A stretch of 64,000 nt of DNA from Agrobacterium tumefaciens (GCF_005221385.1 NZ_CP039904.1:62001-126000); one strand, 5' to 3'. Shown: positions 42,423 through 50,129, counted from the first letter of the stretch. The notes: generated by a model from the letters alone, not told the origin. Translations and numbers: made by a program.

Positions 42423-43244
42423 ATGAGTCTTGAAGGCCTTTCCATCAATTTCGCCACCGTGCGCCAGGGCGGTGCTTTCGGTGCCATTGTTGATGCCTGC
42501 CTTGCGCATGGCATCACCGCCATTTCGCCTTGGCGCGAACAGGTGCACGGCGTCGGGCTTGCGGAAGCCGCCCGCATTGTCGAGCAGAACGGCCTGCGCC
42601 TTTCCGGCCATTGCCGCGGCGGCTTTTTCCCCGCCCCTGATGCGGAAGGCCGCCGCCGCGCCATCGAGGACAATAAACGCGCCGTCGATGAAGCCGCCGC
42701 CATGAAGGCCGATTGCCTCGTGCTGGTCGTGGGCGGCCTGCCCGCCGGCTCACGGGACCTCAAAGGCGCGCGACAGATGGTGGAAGACGGCATGGCCGAG
42801 CTTCTGCCCTATGCGCGGGACGCCGGCGTGCCACTGGCCATCGAACCGCTTCACCCCTTTTACGCCGCCGAGCGCGCCTGCTTCAACACACTGAAACAGT
42901 CGCTTGATCTCTGCGACCGGCTGGGGGAAGGCACCGGCGTTGCCATCGACGTCTACCACGTCTGGTGGGACCCGGAACTGGAGGAACAGGTGGCGCGTGC
43001 GGGCAGAAACGGGCAAATTCTCGCGCATCATATCTGCGACTGGCTGGTGCCCACCACCGATCCGCTCAATGACCGCGGCATGATGGGTGACGGCGTGATT
43101 GACCTGAAGGCATTTCGCGCCATGATCGAGGCCGCCGGCTTCCACGGCCCGCAGGAAGTGGAAATCTTTTCGCATCGCTGGCAGGCGCGGCCGATGGACG
43201 AGGTTCTCGCCACCGTGGTCGAGCGCTTCAAGACTGTTTGTTGA
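42423..43244 (+). CDS. TIM-barrel sugar isomerase/epimerase family protein
   Basis: This 273-residue protein has the xylose-isomerase-like fold. The metal site can be traced as Glu in LAIEPLHPFY, Asp in VAIDVYHVWWD, His in LAHHICDWL and Glu in EVEIFSHRW. Comparable proteins next to Gfo/Idh dehydrogenases act as epimerases, isomerases, or beta-eliminases of 3-keto-glycosides (as recalled for levoglucosan use). Start: ATG at 42423 with AAGGGGAG upstream. It is third in the operon. Confidence 0.87.
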   Translation: MSLEGLSINFATVRQGGAFGAIVDACLAHGITAISPWREQVHGVGLAEAARIVEQNGLRLSGHCRGGFFPAPDAEGRRRAIEDNKRAVDEAAAMKADCLVLVVGGLPAGSRDLKGARQMVEDGMAELLPYARDAGVPLAIEPLHPFYAAERACFNTLKQSLDLCDRLGEGTGVAIDVYHVWWDPELEEQVARAGRNGQILAHHICDWLVPTTDPLNDRGMMGDGVIDLKAFRAMIEAAGFHGPQEVEIFSHRWQARPMDEVLATVVERFKTVC

Positions 43245-43263
43245 GATATCCGGGAGAGAGACA

Positions 43264-44499
43264 ATGCCTGAAAGGGTGAAACGCAAACGTTATGCGCTGG
43301 TCGGAACCGGCAATCGCGGCACCACCATGTGGGGCCGCGAACTGCTGGCCGGCTGGAGCGACTATGTCGAGCTGGTCGGCATTTGCGACCTGAACCTGAT
43401 GCGCGCCGAACGCGCCCGCACCATGATGGGATCGAGCGCACCGCTCTACGACGATTTCGACCGGATGATGCTGGAACAGCGCCCGGAACTGGTGATCGTC
43501 TGCACGCCTGACGACACGCATGACGACATCATCATCCGCGCGCTCGAAGGCGGGGCCGACGTCATCAGCGAAAAGCCCATGACCACCACCCCGGAAAAGA
43601 TCGATCGCATTCGCGCGGCGGAGGCCAAAAGCGGCCGCCGGGTCGACGTTTCCTTCAACTATCGTTTCTCTCCCACCGCCGCGCGTATCAAGGAACTGAT
43701 TGACGAAGGCGCCATCGGCACGGTCACGTCAGTCGATTTTCACTGGTATCTCGATAATCAGCACGGCGCGGATTATTTCCGCCGCTGGCACGCCTTTACC
43801 GAACATTCCGGCAGCCTGTTCGTGCACAAGGCCACCCACCATTTCGATCTGCTGAACTGGTATCTCGATTCCGACCCTGTGGAAGTGAAGGGTTTCGGAC
43901 AGCTGCTGCATTATGGCAGGAACGGCCCGTTCCGCGGAACGCGCTGTCGCACCTGTCCGCACAAGGATGAGTGCGACTATTTCATGGATCTCGGCGCCGA
44001 TCCCTTCCTTGACGCGCTTTACGAGGACCCTTCGACCGTGGACGGCTATATGCGTGACGCCTGCGTCTTCCGCGAGGAGATCGATATCCCGGATACGATG
44101 AGCGCCTCGATCCGTTATGCGAGCGGCGTGCAGGTTTCCTATTCGCTCAATACCTATATGCCGATCGAAGGTCATCATATCGCCTTCAACGGCCATAAGG
44201 GCCGCATTGAAATGCGCCAATATGAAAAGCAGCCCTGGACGGAGCCACCGGCGGACGAAATCCTGCTGGTGAAAAGCTTCGGCGGCGGGGTCGAGCACAT
44301 CTGGGTGCCGCATGAGCCGGGCGGCCATTATGGCGGCGACAACCGCATGCGCGACATGATCTTCAAGCCGGGTTCGAACGACCGGCTGCGGCAGCGGGCC
44401 GGTTCGCGGGCCGGTGCGATGTCGGTTCTCTGTGGCGTGGCGGCGCTGAAGAGCGCCCGTGAGGGCGGCTCCGAAGCGGTGAAATCACTGCCGCTCTAG
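43264..44499 (+). CDS. Gfo/Idh/MocA-family oxidoreductase with Cys cluster
   Basis: This 411-residue dehydrogenase has Rossmann motif ALVGTGNRGTTMWGREL and catalytic Lys in ISEKPMTTTPEKI. It has His residues in HKATHHFDLLNWYL. Near residue 225 it carries CRTCPHKDEC, followed by a further Cys in RDACVFRE, which is a possible structural zinc site in some members of this family. It ends the operon, and its substrate may differ from that of the first dehydrogenase: one oxidation and one later reduction of keto-intermediates would be a common logic. Confidence 0.88.
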   Translation: MPERVKRKRYALVGTGNRGTTMWGRELLAGWSDYVELVGICDLNLMRAERARTMMGSSAPLYDDFDRMMLEQRPELVIVCTPDDTHDDIIIRALEGGADVISEKPMTTTPEKIDRIRAAEAKSGRRVDVSFNYRFSPTAARIKELIDEGAIGTVTSVDFHWYLDNQHGADYFRRWHAFTEHSGSLFVHKATHHFDLLNWYLDSDPVEVKGFGQLLHYGRNGPFRGTRCRTCPHKDECDYFMDLGADPFLDALYEDPSTVDGYMRDACVFREEIDIPDTMSASIRYASGVQVSYSLNTYMPIEGHHIAFNGHKGRIEMRQYEKQPWTEPPADEILLVKSFGGGVEHIWVPHEPGGHYGGDNRMRDMIFKPGSNDRLRQRAGSRAGAMSVLCGVAALKSAREGGSEAVKSLPL

Positions 44500-44591
44500 A
44501 GAATCTTCGGCGCGCGGCCCCTTCGATAGCGGGACGCGCGCTGCAACTGGCAAAAAGAACGGACGATATTCCGCAGATTACGCGCTTCTTC

Positions 44592-44603
44592 CTTACCGGT
44601 AAG
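44592..44603. promoter_or_regulatory. 12-bp perfect palindrome
   Basis: CTTACCGGTAAG lies 30 bases before the start of the small membrane protein at 44633. Such a compact perfect palindrome is likely to be a regulator site or a remnant of one; no protein is assigned. Confidence 0.35.
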
Positions 44604-44632
44604 ATGATCACCGGGGGAAGAGAGAGTGAATT

Positions 44633-44752
44633 ATGTCCAGTTTTGAATCCTTCGTTCCGCTTATCATCATCGGCGTCAGCCTCTTTGTTTTCTTCAAATG
44701 GGTTGGGCGCGACATGAACAGGGACGAGAAAAAACCGCGATCCCGCCGCTGA
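44633..44752 (+). CDS. Small single-span membrane protein
   Basis: A 39-residue ORF: MSSFESF, then VPLIIIGVSLFVFFKWVG as a single membrane segment, then a basic/acidic tail (RDMNRDEKKPRSRR). Purine-rich GGAAGAGAGAG precedes the ATG at 44633. It lies just after the sugar operon and before other small-protein genes. Family unknown; the clean ribosome-binding site and membrane segment argue that it is real. Confidence 0.55.
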   Translation: MSSFESFVPLIIIGVSLFVFFKWVGRDMNRDEKKPRSRR

Positions 44753-44787
44753 CGGCTTGGCACCTGCCCACAGCCGGGCACAGCTGC

Positions 44788-44812
44788 GGAACCTCGCGCT
44801 TCTCCCGGCGTT
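44788..44812 (+). promoter_or_regulatory. Candidate EcfG (general stress) promoter
   Basis: GGAAC, 16 bases, CGTT: an exact match to the alphaproteobacterial general-stress sigma EcfG consensus (GGAAC-N16/17-CGTT). The next ATG, with AAAGGAG, follows 24 bases later at 44836. It suggests that the small protein there is stress-induced. Confidence 0.6.
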
Positions 44813-44835
44813 TTCCCTGCAAAGGAGAACAAGCC

Positions 44836-45009
44836 ATGACGCAGCAGAAAAAGCCGAAAACAGACGAAAAAGGCCCTTCCAAGGCCAGTGACATTCCGCC
44901 TGCCGGCCCACACGCCAAACCCTCCCTCACCGATTATGACAAGACGCCGGGCGCGGGCAGCCTGCCGGACAGCGACAACTCGAAGGATGTTTCGCCGGGC
45001 GCCGGTTGA
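44836..45009 (+). CDS. Small hydrophilic protein, probably stress-induced
   Basis: This 57-residue protein is very rich in Lys, Pro, Ser, Asp and Gly with no hydrophobic core (MTQQKKPKTDEKGPSKAS, then DKTPGAGSLPDSDNSK), so it is probably disordered. AAAGGAGAACAAGCC precedes the ATG at 44836; the longer frame to 44698 is not used. An EcfG-type promoter lies directly upstream. Function unknown. Confidence 0.7.
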   Translation: MTQQKKPKTDEKGPSKASDIPPAGPHAKPSLTDYDKTPGAGSLPDSDNSKDVSPGAG

Positions 45010-45275
45010 CACGTATTCCGTGCGGCGCGCGGCGGCAAAGCATCGGAGAAAATGTTTTAAAATAATTACTTACAAGAAATACTAAGATGAACGAACGTAT
45101 TTTCCGCCGCGCCCTCGTTGCAAAATTGAAAATTCCGGCTATATTTGCCCAATCGACCATTGCTTGTGACCGACGCTCCAGCCTCCGTGCTCTCGTTGGA
45201 TTTCCTCTCAAATAATCGATCCAATCCCGCAAGGTATCGCGGGAACCACAACGATTGCTACGAAAGGAAATCGTT

Positions 45276-45485
45276 ATGAACACTGGTACTGTAAAGTGGT
45301 TCAACGCCACCAAGGGCTTCGGCTTCATTCAGCCTGACAACGGCGGCACGGACGTTTTCGTTCACATCTCCGCAGTTGAGCGCGCTGGTCTGCGTTCGCT
45401 GAATGACGGCCAGAAGGTCACCTACGACATCGTTCAGGACCGTCGCTCGGGCAAAAGCTCCGCCGACAATCTGCGCGCTGCCTGA
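45276..45485 (+). CDS. cspA: Cold-shock protein, CspA family
   Basis: This 69-residue OB-fold protein binds single-stranded RNA and DNA and melts RNA secondary structure. The RNP motifs KGFGFIQPD and VFVHISAVE are visible, after [24 protein letters not shown] precedes the ATG. A long leader (from about 45010) without a gene is typical of cold-shock messages and may fold, for example TCCCGC/GCGGGA at 45223-45243. A terminator follows at 45541. Confidence 0.93.
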   Translation: MNTGTVKWFNATKGFGFIQPDNGGTDVFVHISAVERAGLRSLNDGQKVTYDIVQDRRSGKSSADNLRAA

Positions 45486-45540
45486 TTTTTCATTCGCGCC
45501 GCTGGCGTCAATACGACAGCGGAGCGGAATGATTCTGAGA

Positions 45541-45571
45541 GGTCGGGTTCAGCCCGGCCTTTTACTTTTTT
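45541..45571 (+). terminator. Rho-independent terminator of cspA
   Basis: GGTCGGG-ttcag-CCCGGCC (one G-T pair) is followed by TTTTACTTTTTTT. It is 55 bases past the cspA stop and immediately before the next small gene. Confidence 0.85.
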
Positions 45572-45589
45572 TGGCCATGGGAGGCCCTC

Positions 45590-45877
45590 ATGCGCAAAAA
45601 TCTTTACCGCTCCGGCGATGCGATTGTCCTCAAGGCGGGCGTCCTTGGCAGCAATCAGCCCAGCGGGCCTGGCCGGATCATTATGGTTTTGCCGGAAACG
45701 CAGGGTTTGGTTCGTTTCAGGGTTCGTTTTCAGAACGAGAACTTCGAACGGAACATTGCATCCGATGAAATCGATACCGCTTCGTCCTCATCGAGAGGAA
45801 TGGATGCGGAAAGTTTAGCACCCCGTGCTTCGGGATCCAGCTGGATCAACTCGAACACGATCAAAGTCAGAAAATAG
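45590..45877 (+). CDS. Hypothetical small protein upstream of rpsU
   Basis: This 95-residue protein, with GGGAGGCCCTC before the ATG, starts MRKNLYRSGDAIVLKAGVLG and contains GRIIMVLPETQGLVRFRVRF, which looks like a small beta-barrel. Its tail is Ser-rich and basic (NSNTIKVRK). The stop codon at 45875 lies in a hairpin just before the rpsU start, so translation of the two may be linked. Family unknown to me, although rhizobia carry similar ORFs beside cold-shock and S21 genes. Confidence 0.7.
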   Translation: MRKNLYRSGDAIVLKAGVLGSNQPSGPGRIIMVLPETQGLVRFRVRFQNENFERNIASDEIDTASSSSRGMDAESLAPRASGSSWINSNTIKVRK

Positions 45878-45891
45878 CAGCAACGGCTGCT
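45876..45891 (+). promoter_or_regulatory. Hairpin before rpsU ribosome-binding site
   Basis: AGCAGC-aacg-GCTGCT begins inside the stop codon of the upstream ORF and is followed at once by TTTAAGGAGAT, the rpsU ribosome-binding site. It could couple S21 translation to the upstream gene or act as a translational control element. Confidence 0.45.
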
Positions 45892-45904
45892 TTAAGGAGA
45901 TATT

Positions 45905-46141
45905 TTGCAGGTCATCGTCAGAGATAACAATGTCGAGCAAGCGCTTCGCGTCTTGAAGAAGAGAATGCAGCGCGAAGGTATTTTCCGCGAAATGCGTGCT
46001 CGTGAAGCTTACGAAAAGCCGTCGGCAAAGCGCGTTCGTGAAGAAGCCGAAGCCGTACGCCGCCACCGCAAGCTGGCGAGAAAAAAGATGCAGCGCGAGG
46101 GACTGCTGCCGGCTCCTAAAAAGGCTGCCCGCACCCGCTAA
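45905..46141 (+). CDS. rpsU: 30S ribosomal protein S21
   Basis: This 78-residue S21 has the family core [23 protein letters not shown], then [21 protein letters not shown] and a basic tail with [20 protein letters not shown]21 helps the 30S subunit pair with Shine-Dalgarno sequences. The start is TTG at 45905 after AAGGAGATATT; no ATG is available. It lies near the cold-shock gene and may be an alternative, condition-specific copy. Confidence 0.93.
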   Translation: MQVIVRDNNVEQALRVLKKRMQREGIFREMRAREAYEKPSAKRVREEAEAVRRHRKLARKKMQREGLLPAPKKAARTR

Positions 46142-46175
46142 TTGCTAATCCTGCCTTCCCGCAAAGGAGAACGTC

Positions 46176-46391
46176 ATGACCGAACCCAAAGAGGCTGTTT
46201 TCAAACCCGAAAAACTGTCCTCTCAGGATAAGGCATCGATGACGGACAAGGCGGCAAGACAGATTATCACTGCCGAATCCGACCAGCGTGCGCGCAAGAC
46301 GGAACGGCTTCGCCAGCTTCGCGAAGCGCAGGAGGCGGCAACCGCCGCCACTCCGCACCCACCCGCCAAAAGGCCATCCGGTAAAAAATAG
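46176..46391 (+). CDS. Small hydrophilic protein of unknown function
   Basis: This 71-residue protein, with AAAGGAGAACGTC before the ATG, is predicted to be helical and charged (MTEPKEAVFKPEKLSSQDKA, QIITAESDQRARKTERLRQL) with a Pro/Lys tail. It follows rpsU by 34 bases. No family was recognised. Confidence 0.65.
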   Translation: MTEPKEAVFKPEKLSSQDKASMTDKAARQIITAESDQRARKTERLRQLREAQEAATAATPHPPAKRPSGKK

Positions 46392-46537
46392 CGCTGCTGC
46401 GCATTTTGCCGCCGTCCACTCGAAAAACCTCTTGAACCTTATACGCAACAGGCGCACCTTTCGCCTGTCAGCAACCTGTCGAAGGGCGCTGGTGATTGAG
46501 GGCAGACAGCCCTTGCCCCAAACGAAAGGAGGACGTC

Positions 46538-46810
46538 ATGTCTTCCGAGTTTTATTCACCAAGTCTTTCACGCAACCTCGTCCGCACCGGCGGCACGGGG
46601 TATCGGGAAAATGCGTCGCTGCGCCTGCTGCTGAACGCAGCTGAAGAAACGGCCATTCGCCAGGATCGCGACGCTTATTTTGCAGCCTTTCCGGATTTCG
46701 GCGTCCAGACCGACGTGTCGAAGAGAACCGTTCCAGCGGGCCGCATCCGCCTGTCCAAACCGACCCTGTCCTTCGGGAAACAGTCACTCACGGGACCTTG
46801 CCTGTCCTGA
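46538..46810 (+). CDS. Hypothetical small protein
   Basis: This 90-residue protein has AAAGGAGGACGTC before the ATG at 46538; the frame opens at 46496. Segments: YSPSLSRNLVRTGGTGY, LRLLLNAAEETAIRQDRDAY. The 23 bases from the ribosome-binding site into codon 3 are identical to those of the gene at 47621. No domain recognised. Confidence 0.6.
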   Translation: MSSEFYSPSLSRNLVRTGGTGYRENASLRLLLNAAEETAIRQDRDAYFAAFPDFGVQTDVSKRTVPAGRIRLSKPTLSFGKQSLTGPCLS

Positions 46811-46897
46811 CGGTGAAACCGCTTCCCGGCCCTGCCCGCCTTGAGCGACGATGCCCAGGCGTCACATCACATACTGCTTCAACACGAGGAGAACACC

Positions 46898-47035
46898 ATG
46901 GCCAAGGGTCAATTGCGCAGCAACAAGGAAGTCCGCAAACCGAAGAAGGACAAGACCAAAGCCGCGGCGGCAGCACCGACCGGTTCGCAGGTCAAGTTCG
47001 CAAACGCCACGACGGCGGACGGCAAGAAGAAATAA
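46898..47035 (+). CDS. Small basic protein
   Basis: A 45-residue protein starting MAKGQLRSNKEVRKPKKDKT with ATGs preceded by GAGGAGAACACC. It is Lys- and Ala-rich, with no hydrophobic segment, and probably disordered or nucleic-acid binding. It belongs to the run of small stress-type genes after cspA. Confidence 0.65.
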   Translation: MAKGQLRSNKEVRKPKKDKTKAAAAAPTGSQVKFANATTADGKKK

Positions 47036-47244
47036 CAAGGAGGTCTCAGCTGGCCGCCGGCAAATTATAGAGGGTAAAACATCCTTTTAGCTGCCGGACT
47101 TGTTTTGGCCACATTGCCCACCTACATAGCTCATATGGCAACTGCTGGTGAGCGCGAATGAAATTGTCGTTCGCAGTTGTTTTTGTCGCTTTAGACTTTT
47201 GACCACGGATGTACTGGCACTGGTGTTGAAAGCGATATGAGGAA
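47036..47244. other. Intergenic region, possible small RNA or 3' UTR
   Basis: No convincing ORF here; a 14-codon ORF at 47158 lacks support. The stretch ends in a good terminator at 47245. It may be a long 3' end of the preceding gene or a small RNA. The region from 47275 to 47620 also shows no gene apart from the weak promoter-like sequence at 47520. Confidence 0.4.
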
Positions 47245-47274
47245 GGTCGGTGCAATATTGCCCCGGCCTTTTTT
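47245..47274 (+). terminator. Rho-independent terminator
   Basis: GGTCGG, then GCAA-ta-TTGC, then CCGGCC gives a stacked stem of about ten pairs, followed by six T residues. It lies 210 bases after the nearest stop codon on this strand. Confidence 0.8.
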
Positions 47275-47519
47275 GTTGCCCGCAATACCGCAGATTACAA
47301 ATATCTCCGAACGGGTCACCGGCATTCGAATTAACTTGCCTATCAGCCCCAAAGGGCGCACGATTCCCCATCGGTAATTTATGGGCGTTACCGCCGTCAG
47401 GCTGATATGCCGTCCCAAAGCCCCTCGTCCTGCGCATGTCGTTGACCGACAGGACCGTTTTGCAATTTTACACGACATGCACGGCAGCATCGTCCGGGAC
47501 ACCGGAAATGGTTTTCTTT

Positions 47520-47545
47520 GGAAGAGCCCGTCGTTTCAAAACGTT
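47520..47545 (+). promoter_or_regulatory. Weak EcfG-like promoter
   Basis: GGAAG-N17-CGTT differs from the EcfG consensus by one base and lies 75 bases before the gene at 47621. It fits the exact copy at 44788. Confidence 0.3.
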
Positions 47546-47620
47546 GAAGCGTCCTTTGCACAGCGTCCGGATGGACGCGTGACGCTCCGGCTTTGTGTAC
47601 TCCACAGAAAGGAGGACGTC

Positions 47621-47908
47621 ATGTCTTCCACATGCGACAATTGCATCATCTCATCAAGAGACCTGAAAATGCTTCAATCGGTGCTCGAAGGTCTCGGTTA
47701 TGACCACCACCTCGTCGATGATGAGGCCCTTCTTTATAATAATGCGGCCCGCAAGGTGATCCAGCTGTTTCAGGACGGATTGACCGACCCTGCCGATCTT
47801 TCCGAGGAAATGCTTTTTCTGTTCGGCGTTCACAAGCATGAACGCGTGAAAGCCTGGAAGCCGCTGCCGCGTTACGCGATCCAGGGTTTGCCGCCGCTTT
47901 ACCGGTGA
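47621..47908 (+). CDS. Hypothetical small protein
   Basis: This 95-residue protein has AAAGGAGGACGTC before the ATG at 47621. It starts MSSTCDNCIISSRDLKMLQS and contains LEGLGYDHHLVDDEALLYNN and a helical LFQDGLTDPADLSEEMLFLF, with a basic tail. The CDNC pair near the N-terminus could bind metal. Function unknown. Confidence 0.65.
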   Translation: MSSTCDNCIISSRDLKMLQSVLEGLGYDHHLVDDEALLYNNAARKVIQLFQDGLTDPADLSEEMLFLFGVHKHERVKAWKPLPRYAIQGLPPLYR

Positions 47909-48077
47909 GGAAAATGCTGTCTCGCACCTTGCAGGAAGAGCAACCTTCAAAATCACCGATGAAAATAACGGCTTGGCAAATGCTGTATATCAGGCAAGAC
48001 TGAAATGGAGCGTCCTGCGTGCGTTCAAGCGCAACACGGGACGCTCCCCGTATGGAATTTGCAGCATCGGACATCGG

Positions 48078-48102
48078 GGAACCGCGACTGGCTTGCGGCG
48101 AT
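48078..48102 (+). promoter_or_regulatory. Weak EcfG-like promoter
   Basis: GGAAC-N16-CGAT has one mismatch to the EcfG consensus and lies 54 bases before the small ORF at 48156. Confidence 0.3.
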
Positions 48103-48155
48103 GCCCGAGCGGGGTTTCATATCGGCAAGTTTTGCGTCTGCGTGGAGGGTGGAGT

Positions 48156-48269
48156 ATGACGTATGACTGGAGCGGCCGCAGGATGCGGCGCATGCGAGCG
48201 GCGAAACTGACGATCATCAGCCTCGTCGCGGCTTTCGTGCTGACGGCTCCGATCTTTGCCCATTACTGA
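48156..48269 (+). CDS. Very small single-span membrane protein
   Basis: A 37-residue ORF with GGAGGGTGGAGT before its ATG. It starts MTYDWSGRRMRRMRAAK and has one hydrophobic segment (LTIISLVAAFVLTAPIFA), ending in His-Tyr. It could equally be a signal-anchor fragment. The frame is open upstream to 47973, but that part has no start signal. Confidence 0.5.
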   Translation: MTYDWSGRRMRRMRAAKLTIISLVAAFVLTAPIFAHY

Positions 48270-48281
48270 CGCCGTAGAAAT

Positions 48282-49391
48282 TTAGCCTTTGATCAAACCG
48301 TCCGGCTGATTTCGGGCGGCTTTTTTCAGACGGTTCTTCAGCCATTTTTGAACGGGCTGATCATAATTCACCGTCAGCCACCATGACAGGCAGGTCGTCC
48401 CGACCAGGAAAGCGATGCCGGCCGGCAACGCCATGTTTGTCCCATCGACCGCGGGCATCAGAAGCTCCGTCCAGGCCAGAAGCGGAATATGCAGAACATA
48501 CACCGCATAGGACGCCGTGCCCAAAAACACCGACACCAGTGCCGTCCTGCGACCCGGAACCGTCTGGCTTGCGACGACCAAAAGCAGCGGCCAGATGAGC
48601 AGCACGACCATAAGATCGAAAAACGGTCGAAGCTCCCGCGTCATCGGCACGGCGAGGATGAAGCAGACCAGCAGAAGACAAAGAGCAGCCTGTACCGGCC
48701 GCAGCTGCGGCACGCGGTTACGGTAACGATAAATCAGCACGCCGACGAAAAACGAGAAAAATACCCGTCCCATGCCGGCATACATTTCATGCCAGCGAAA
48801 ACCCGCATGCAGCCGGCCAAACTCAGCGGCGGCCACCATCAGCACAATGGCGCTGACGGCCAGCACCGCAGCCGTCTGTTTCGTCGTGGCCCGCACGCCC
48901 CAGCGGGCATAAAACGCATTCACCACCAGCTCATTGAACAGCGACCATGCCGGGCTGACGAGAAACAGCGCGCCGTTGAGGGTGAGCGTGAAGGGAGCGG
49001 GCAGAAAAAGAAGCCCCGTCACCAGAGCGAAAGCCAGCTCGCCGGGATCGATATGGCGATGGAGATCATCGATCGGCGTTGGCAGACCCAGCACATAAAG
49101 ACAGATGAAATAGGCAGCCATCAGGGCCAGCCCCAACCCGTAAAGTGGATAAAGACGCGCAAAGCGCGCCTTCATGAAAAAACCGGGGGCAATCGACCCC
49201 TCGAGCAACTTCCTGCTATAGGCATGCGCCAGCACGAATCCGCTCAAGGCAAAGAACAGATCCACCGCAAGATAGCTCGACGCCGTGCTTTTTCCGAAAA
49301 GCTGCTCGGCGTGACGGTGAACGATGAAGAGGGCAGCCACACCCCTTATGCCGTCGAGCAATATGAAGCGTTCCGGGGACGATTGGACCAT
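48282..49391 (-). CDS. Acyltransferase 3 family membrane protein
   Basis: This 369-residue integral membrane O-acyltransferase, OafA/YrhL-like, has about ten membrane segments. The N-terminal catalytic motif is visible: LLDGIRGVAALFIVHRHA with the His of the family, then YLAVDLFFALSGFVL and RFARLYPLYGLGL. It should transfer acyl groups to sugars of surface polysaccharides. It is divergent from the acyl carrier protein gene at 49703. No ribosome-binding site stands out for the start at 49391. Confidence 0.9.
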   Translation of the reverse strand: MVQSSPERFILLDGIRGVAALFIVHRHAEQLFGKSTASSYLAVDLFFALSGFVLAHAYSRKLLEGSIAPGFFMKARFARLYPLYGLGLALMAAYFICLYVLGLPTPIDDLHRHIDPGELAFALVTGLLFLPAPFTLTLNGALFLVSPAWSLFNELVVNAFYARWGVRATTKQTAAVLAVSAIVLMVAAAEFGRLHAGFRWHEMYAGMGRVFFSFFVGVLIYRYRNRVPQLRPVQAALCLLLVCFILAVPMTRELRPFFDLMVVLLIWPLLLVVASQTVPGRRTALVSVFLGTASYAVYVLHIPLLAWTELLMPAVDGTNMALPAGIAFLVGTTCLSWWLTVNYDQPVQKWLKNRLKKAARNQPDGLIKG

Positions 49392-49702
49392 GGCATTGAG
49401 GCTCGGTGGGGCTGAACGATGTTATTCCACAAAAACGAGGTTTATCGCGCAACGGTTCATCGCTTCCAGTCACAAACTGTTTAACGCAGCATACATTGCG
49501 CAATATTATGAAACACGTCCCCTTGGCCGACACTCTTCCGCAGACGTTAAAGGCATGCTACGTCCGGATGTCATCGATGCTTTGCCCCTTTGACTTTGCG
49601 CATCACGCCCCGCGAAAACCGGCTTCGATTTTTGTGAGGGATGCTCTGGTGCAAATTCAGATCGGGCGGATCGGAGACAGGCAACTTTCGCGGAGTCCCA
49701 TT
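49392..49702. other. Divergent promoter region of acyltransferase and ACP genes
   Basis: This 311-base region contains no convincing gene. The open frame that runs through it on the plus strand, from 49406, joins the ACP gene but lacks a start signal or coding character. It must hold both promoters. Confidence 0.5.
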
Positions 49703-49939
49703 ATGTCCAGCATTGCAGACCGTATCAGAAAAATCATCGTGGACCAGCTTGGCGTAGATCCCGCCACGGTCGTCGATGACGCCAATTTTGCTGACGATCT
49801 CGGTGCTGATTCCCTCGAAGTCGTCCAGGTCGTCATGGAAATCGAAGAAGAATTCGGCGTGGAAATTCCCGATTCCGCCGCAAACACCATCCTGACCGTG
49901 GGTGACGCCATCCGCTTTATCGAAAAAAACAAGGCTTGA
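49703..49939 (+). CDS. Acyl carrier protein paralogue
   Basis: This 78-residue acidic protein has the 4'-phosphopantetheine site Ser37 in [21 protein letters not shown], then [31 protein letters not shown] precedes the ATG at 49703. It is a full-length ACP, but [12 protein letters not shown] differs from the usual AcpP helix II (TVELVMAFEEEF), so it is likely a specialised copy. The divergent acyltransferase suggests a link to acylation of a surface molecule. Confidence 0.9.
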   Translation: MSSIADRIRKIIVDQLGVDPATVVDDANFADDLGADSLEVVQVVMEIEEEFGVEIPDSAANTILTVGDAIRFIEKNKA

Positions 49940-50129
49940 TTTGAGGCTTGGTTTTAGGGCCTGCCCGGCAGCGGCTGGTCTACCCCGCCGCTAACAGCGC
50001 CGCAACGGGTCGAGTTTCGACGCAGGCGGCGCGGCCTGTGCCAGACCGTGATATTCACCAGAGCGACGTCTAAAAATACGGCCGGACGTCATCCTCCCGG
50101 CGTATCTTTCGCTGGGCGCAAAAGATATA

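Noticed and set aside
47158..47204. A 14-codon ORF starting MKLSFAVVFV
   Set aside because: Too short and lacking a ribosome-binding site; it more likely belongs to the untranslated stretch.
47973..48155. N-terminal extension of the small ORF at 48156
   Set aside because: No ribosome-binding site for the longer form, and the extra sequence has no protein-like character; the short form has GGAGGGTGGAGT.
49406..49702. Long N-terminal extension of the acyl carrier protein
   Set aside because: The ACP is complete from 49703 with a ribosome-binding site; the extension is not ACP-like and covers the promoter.
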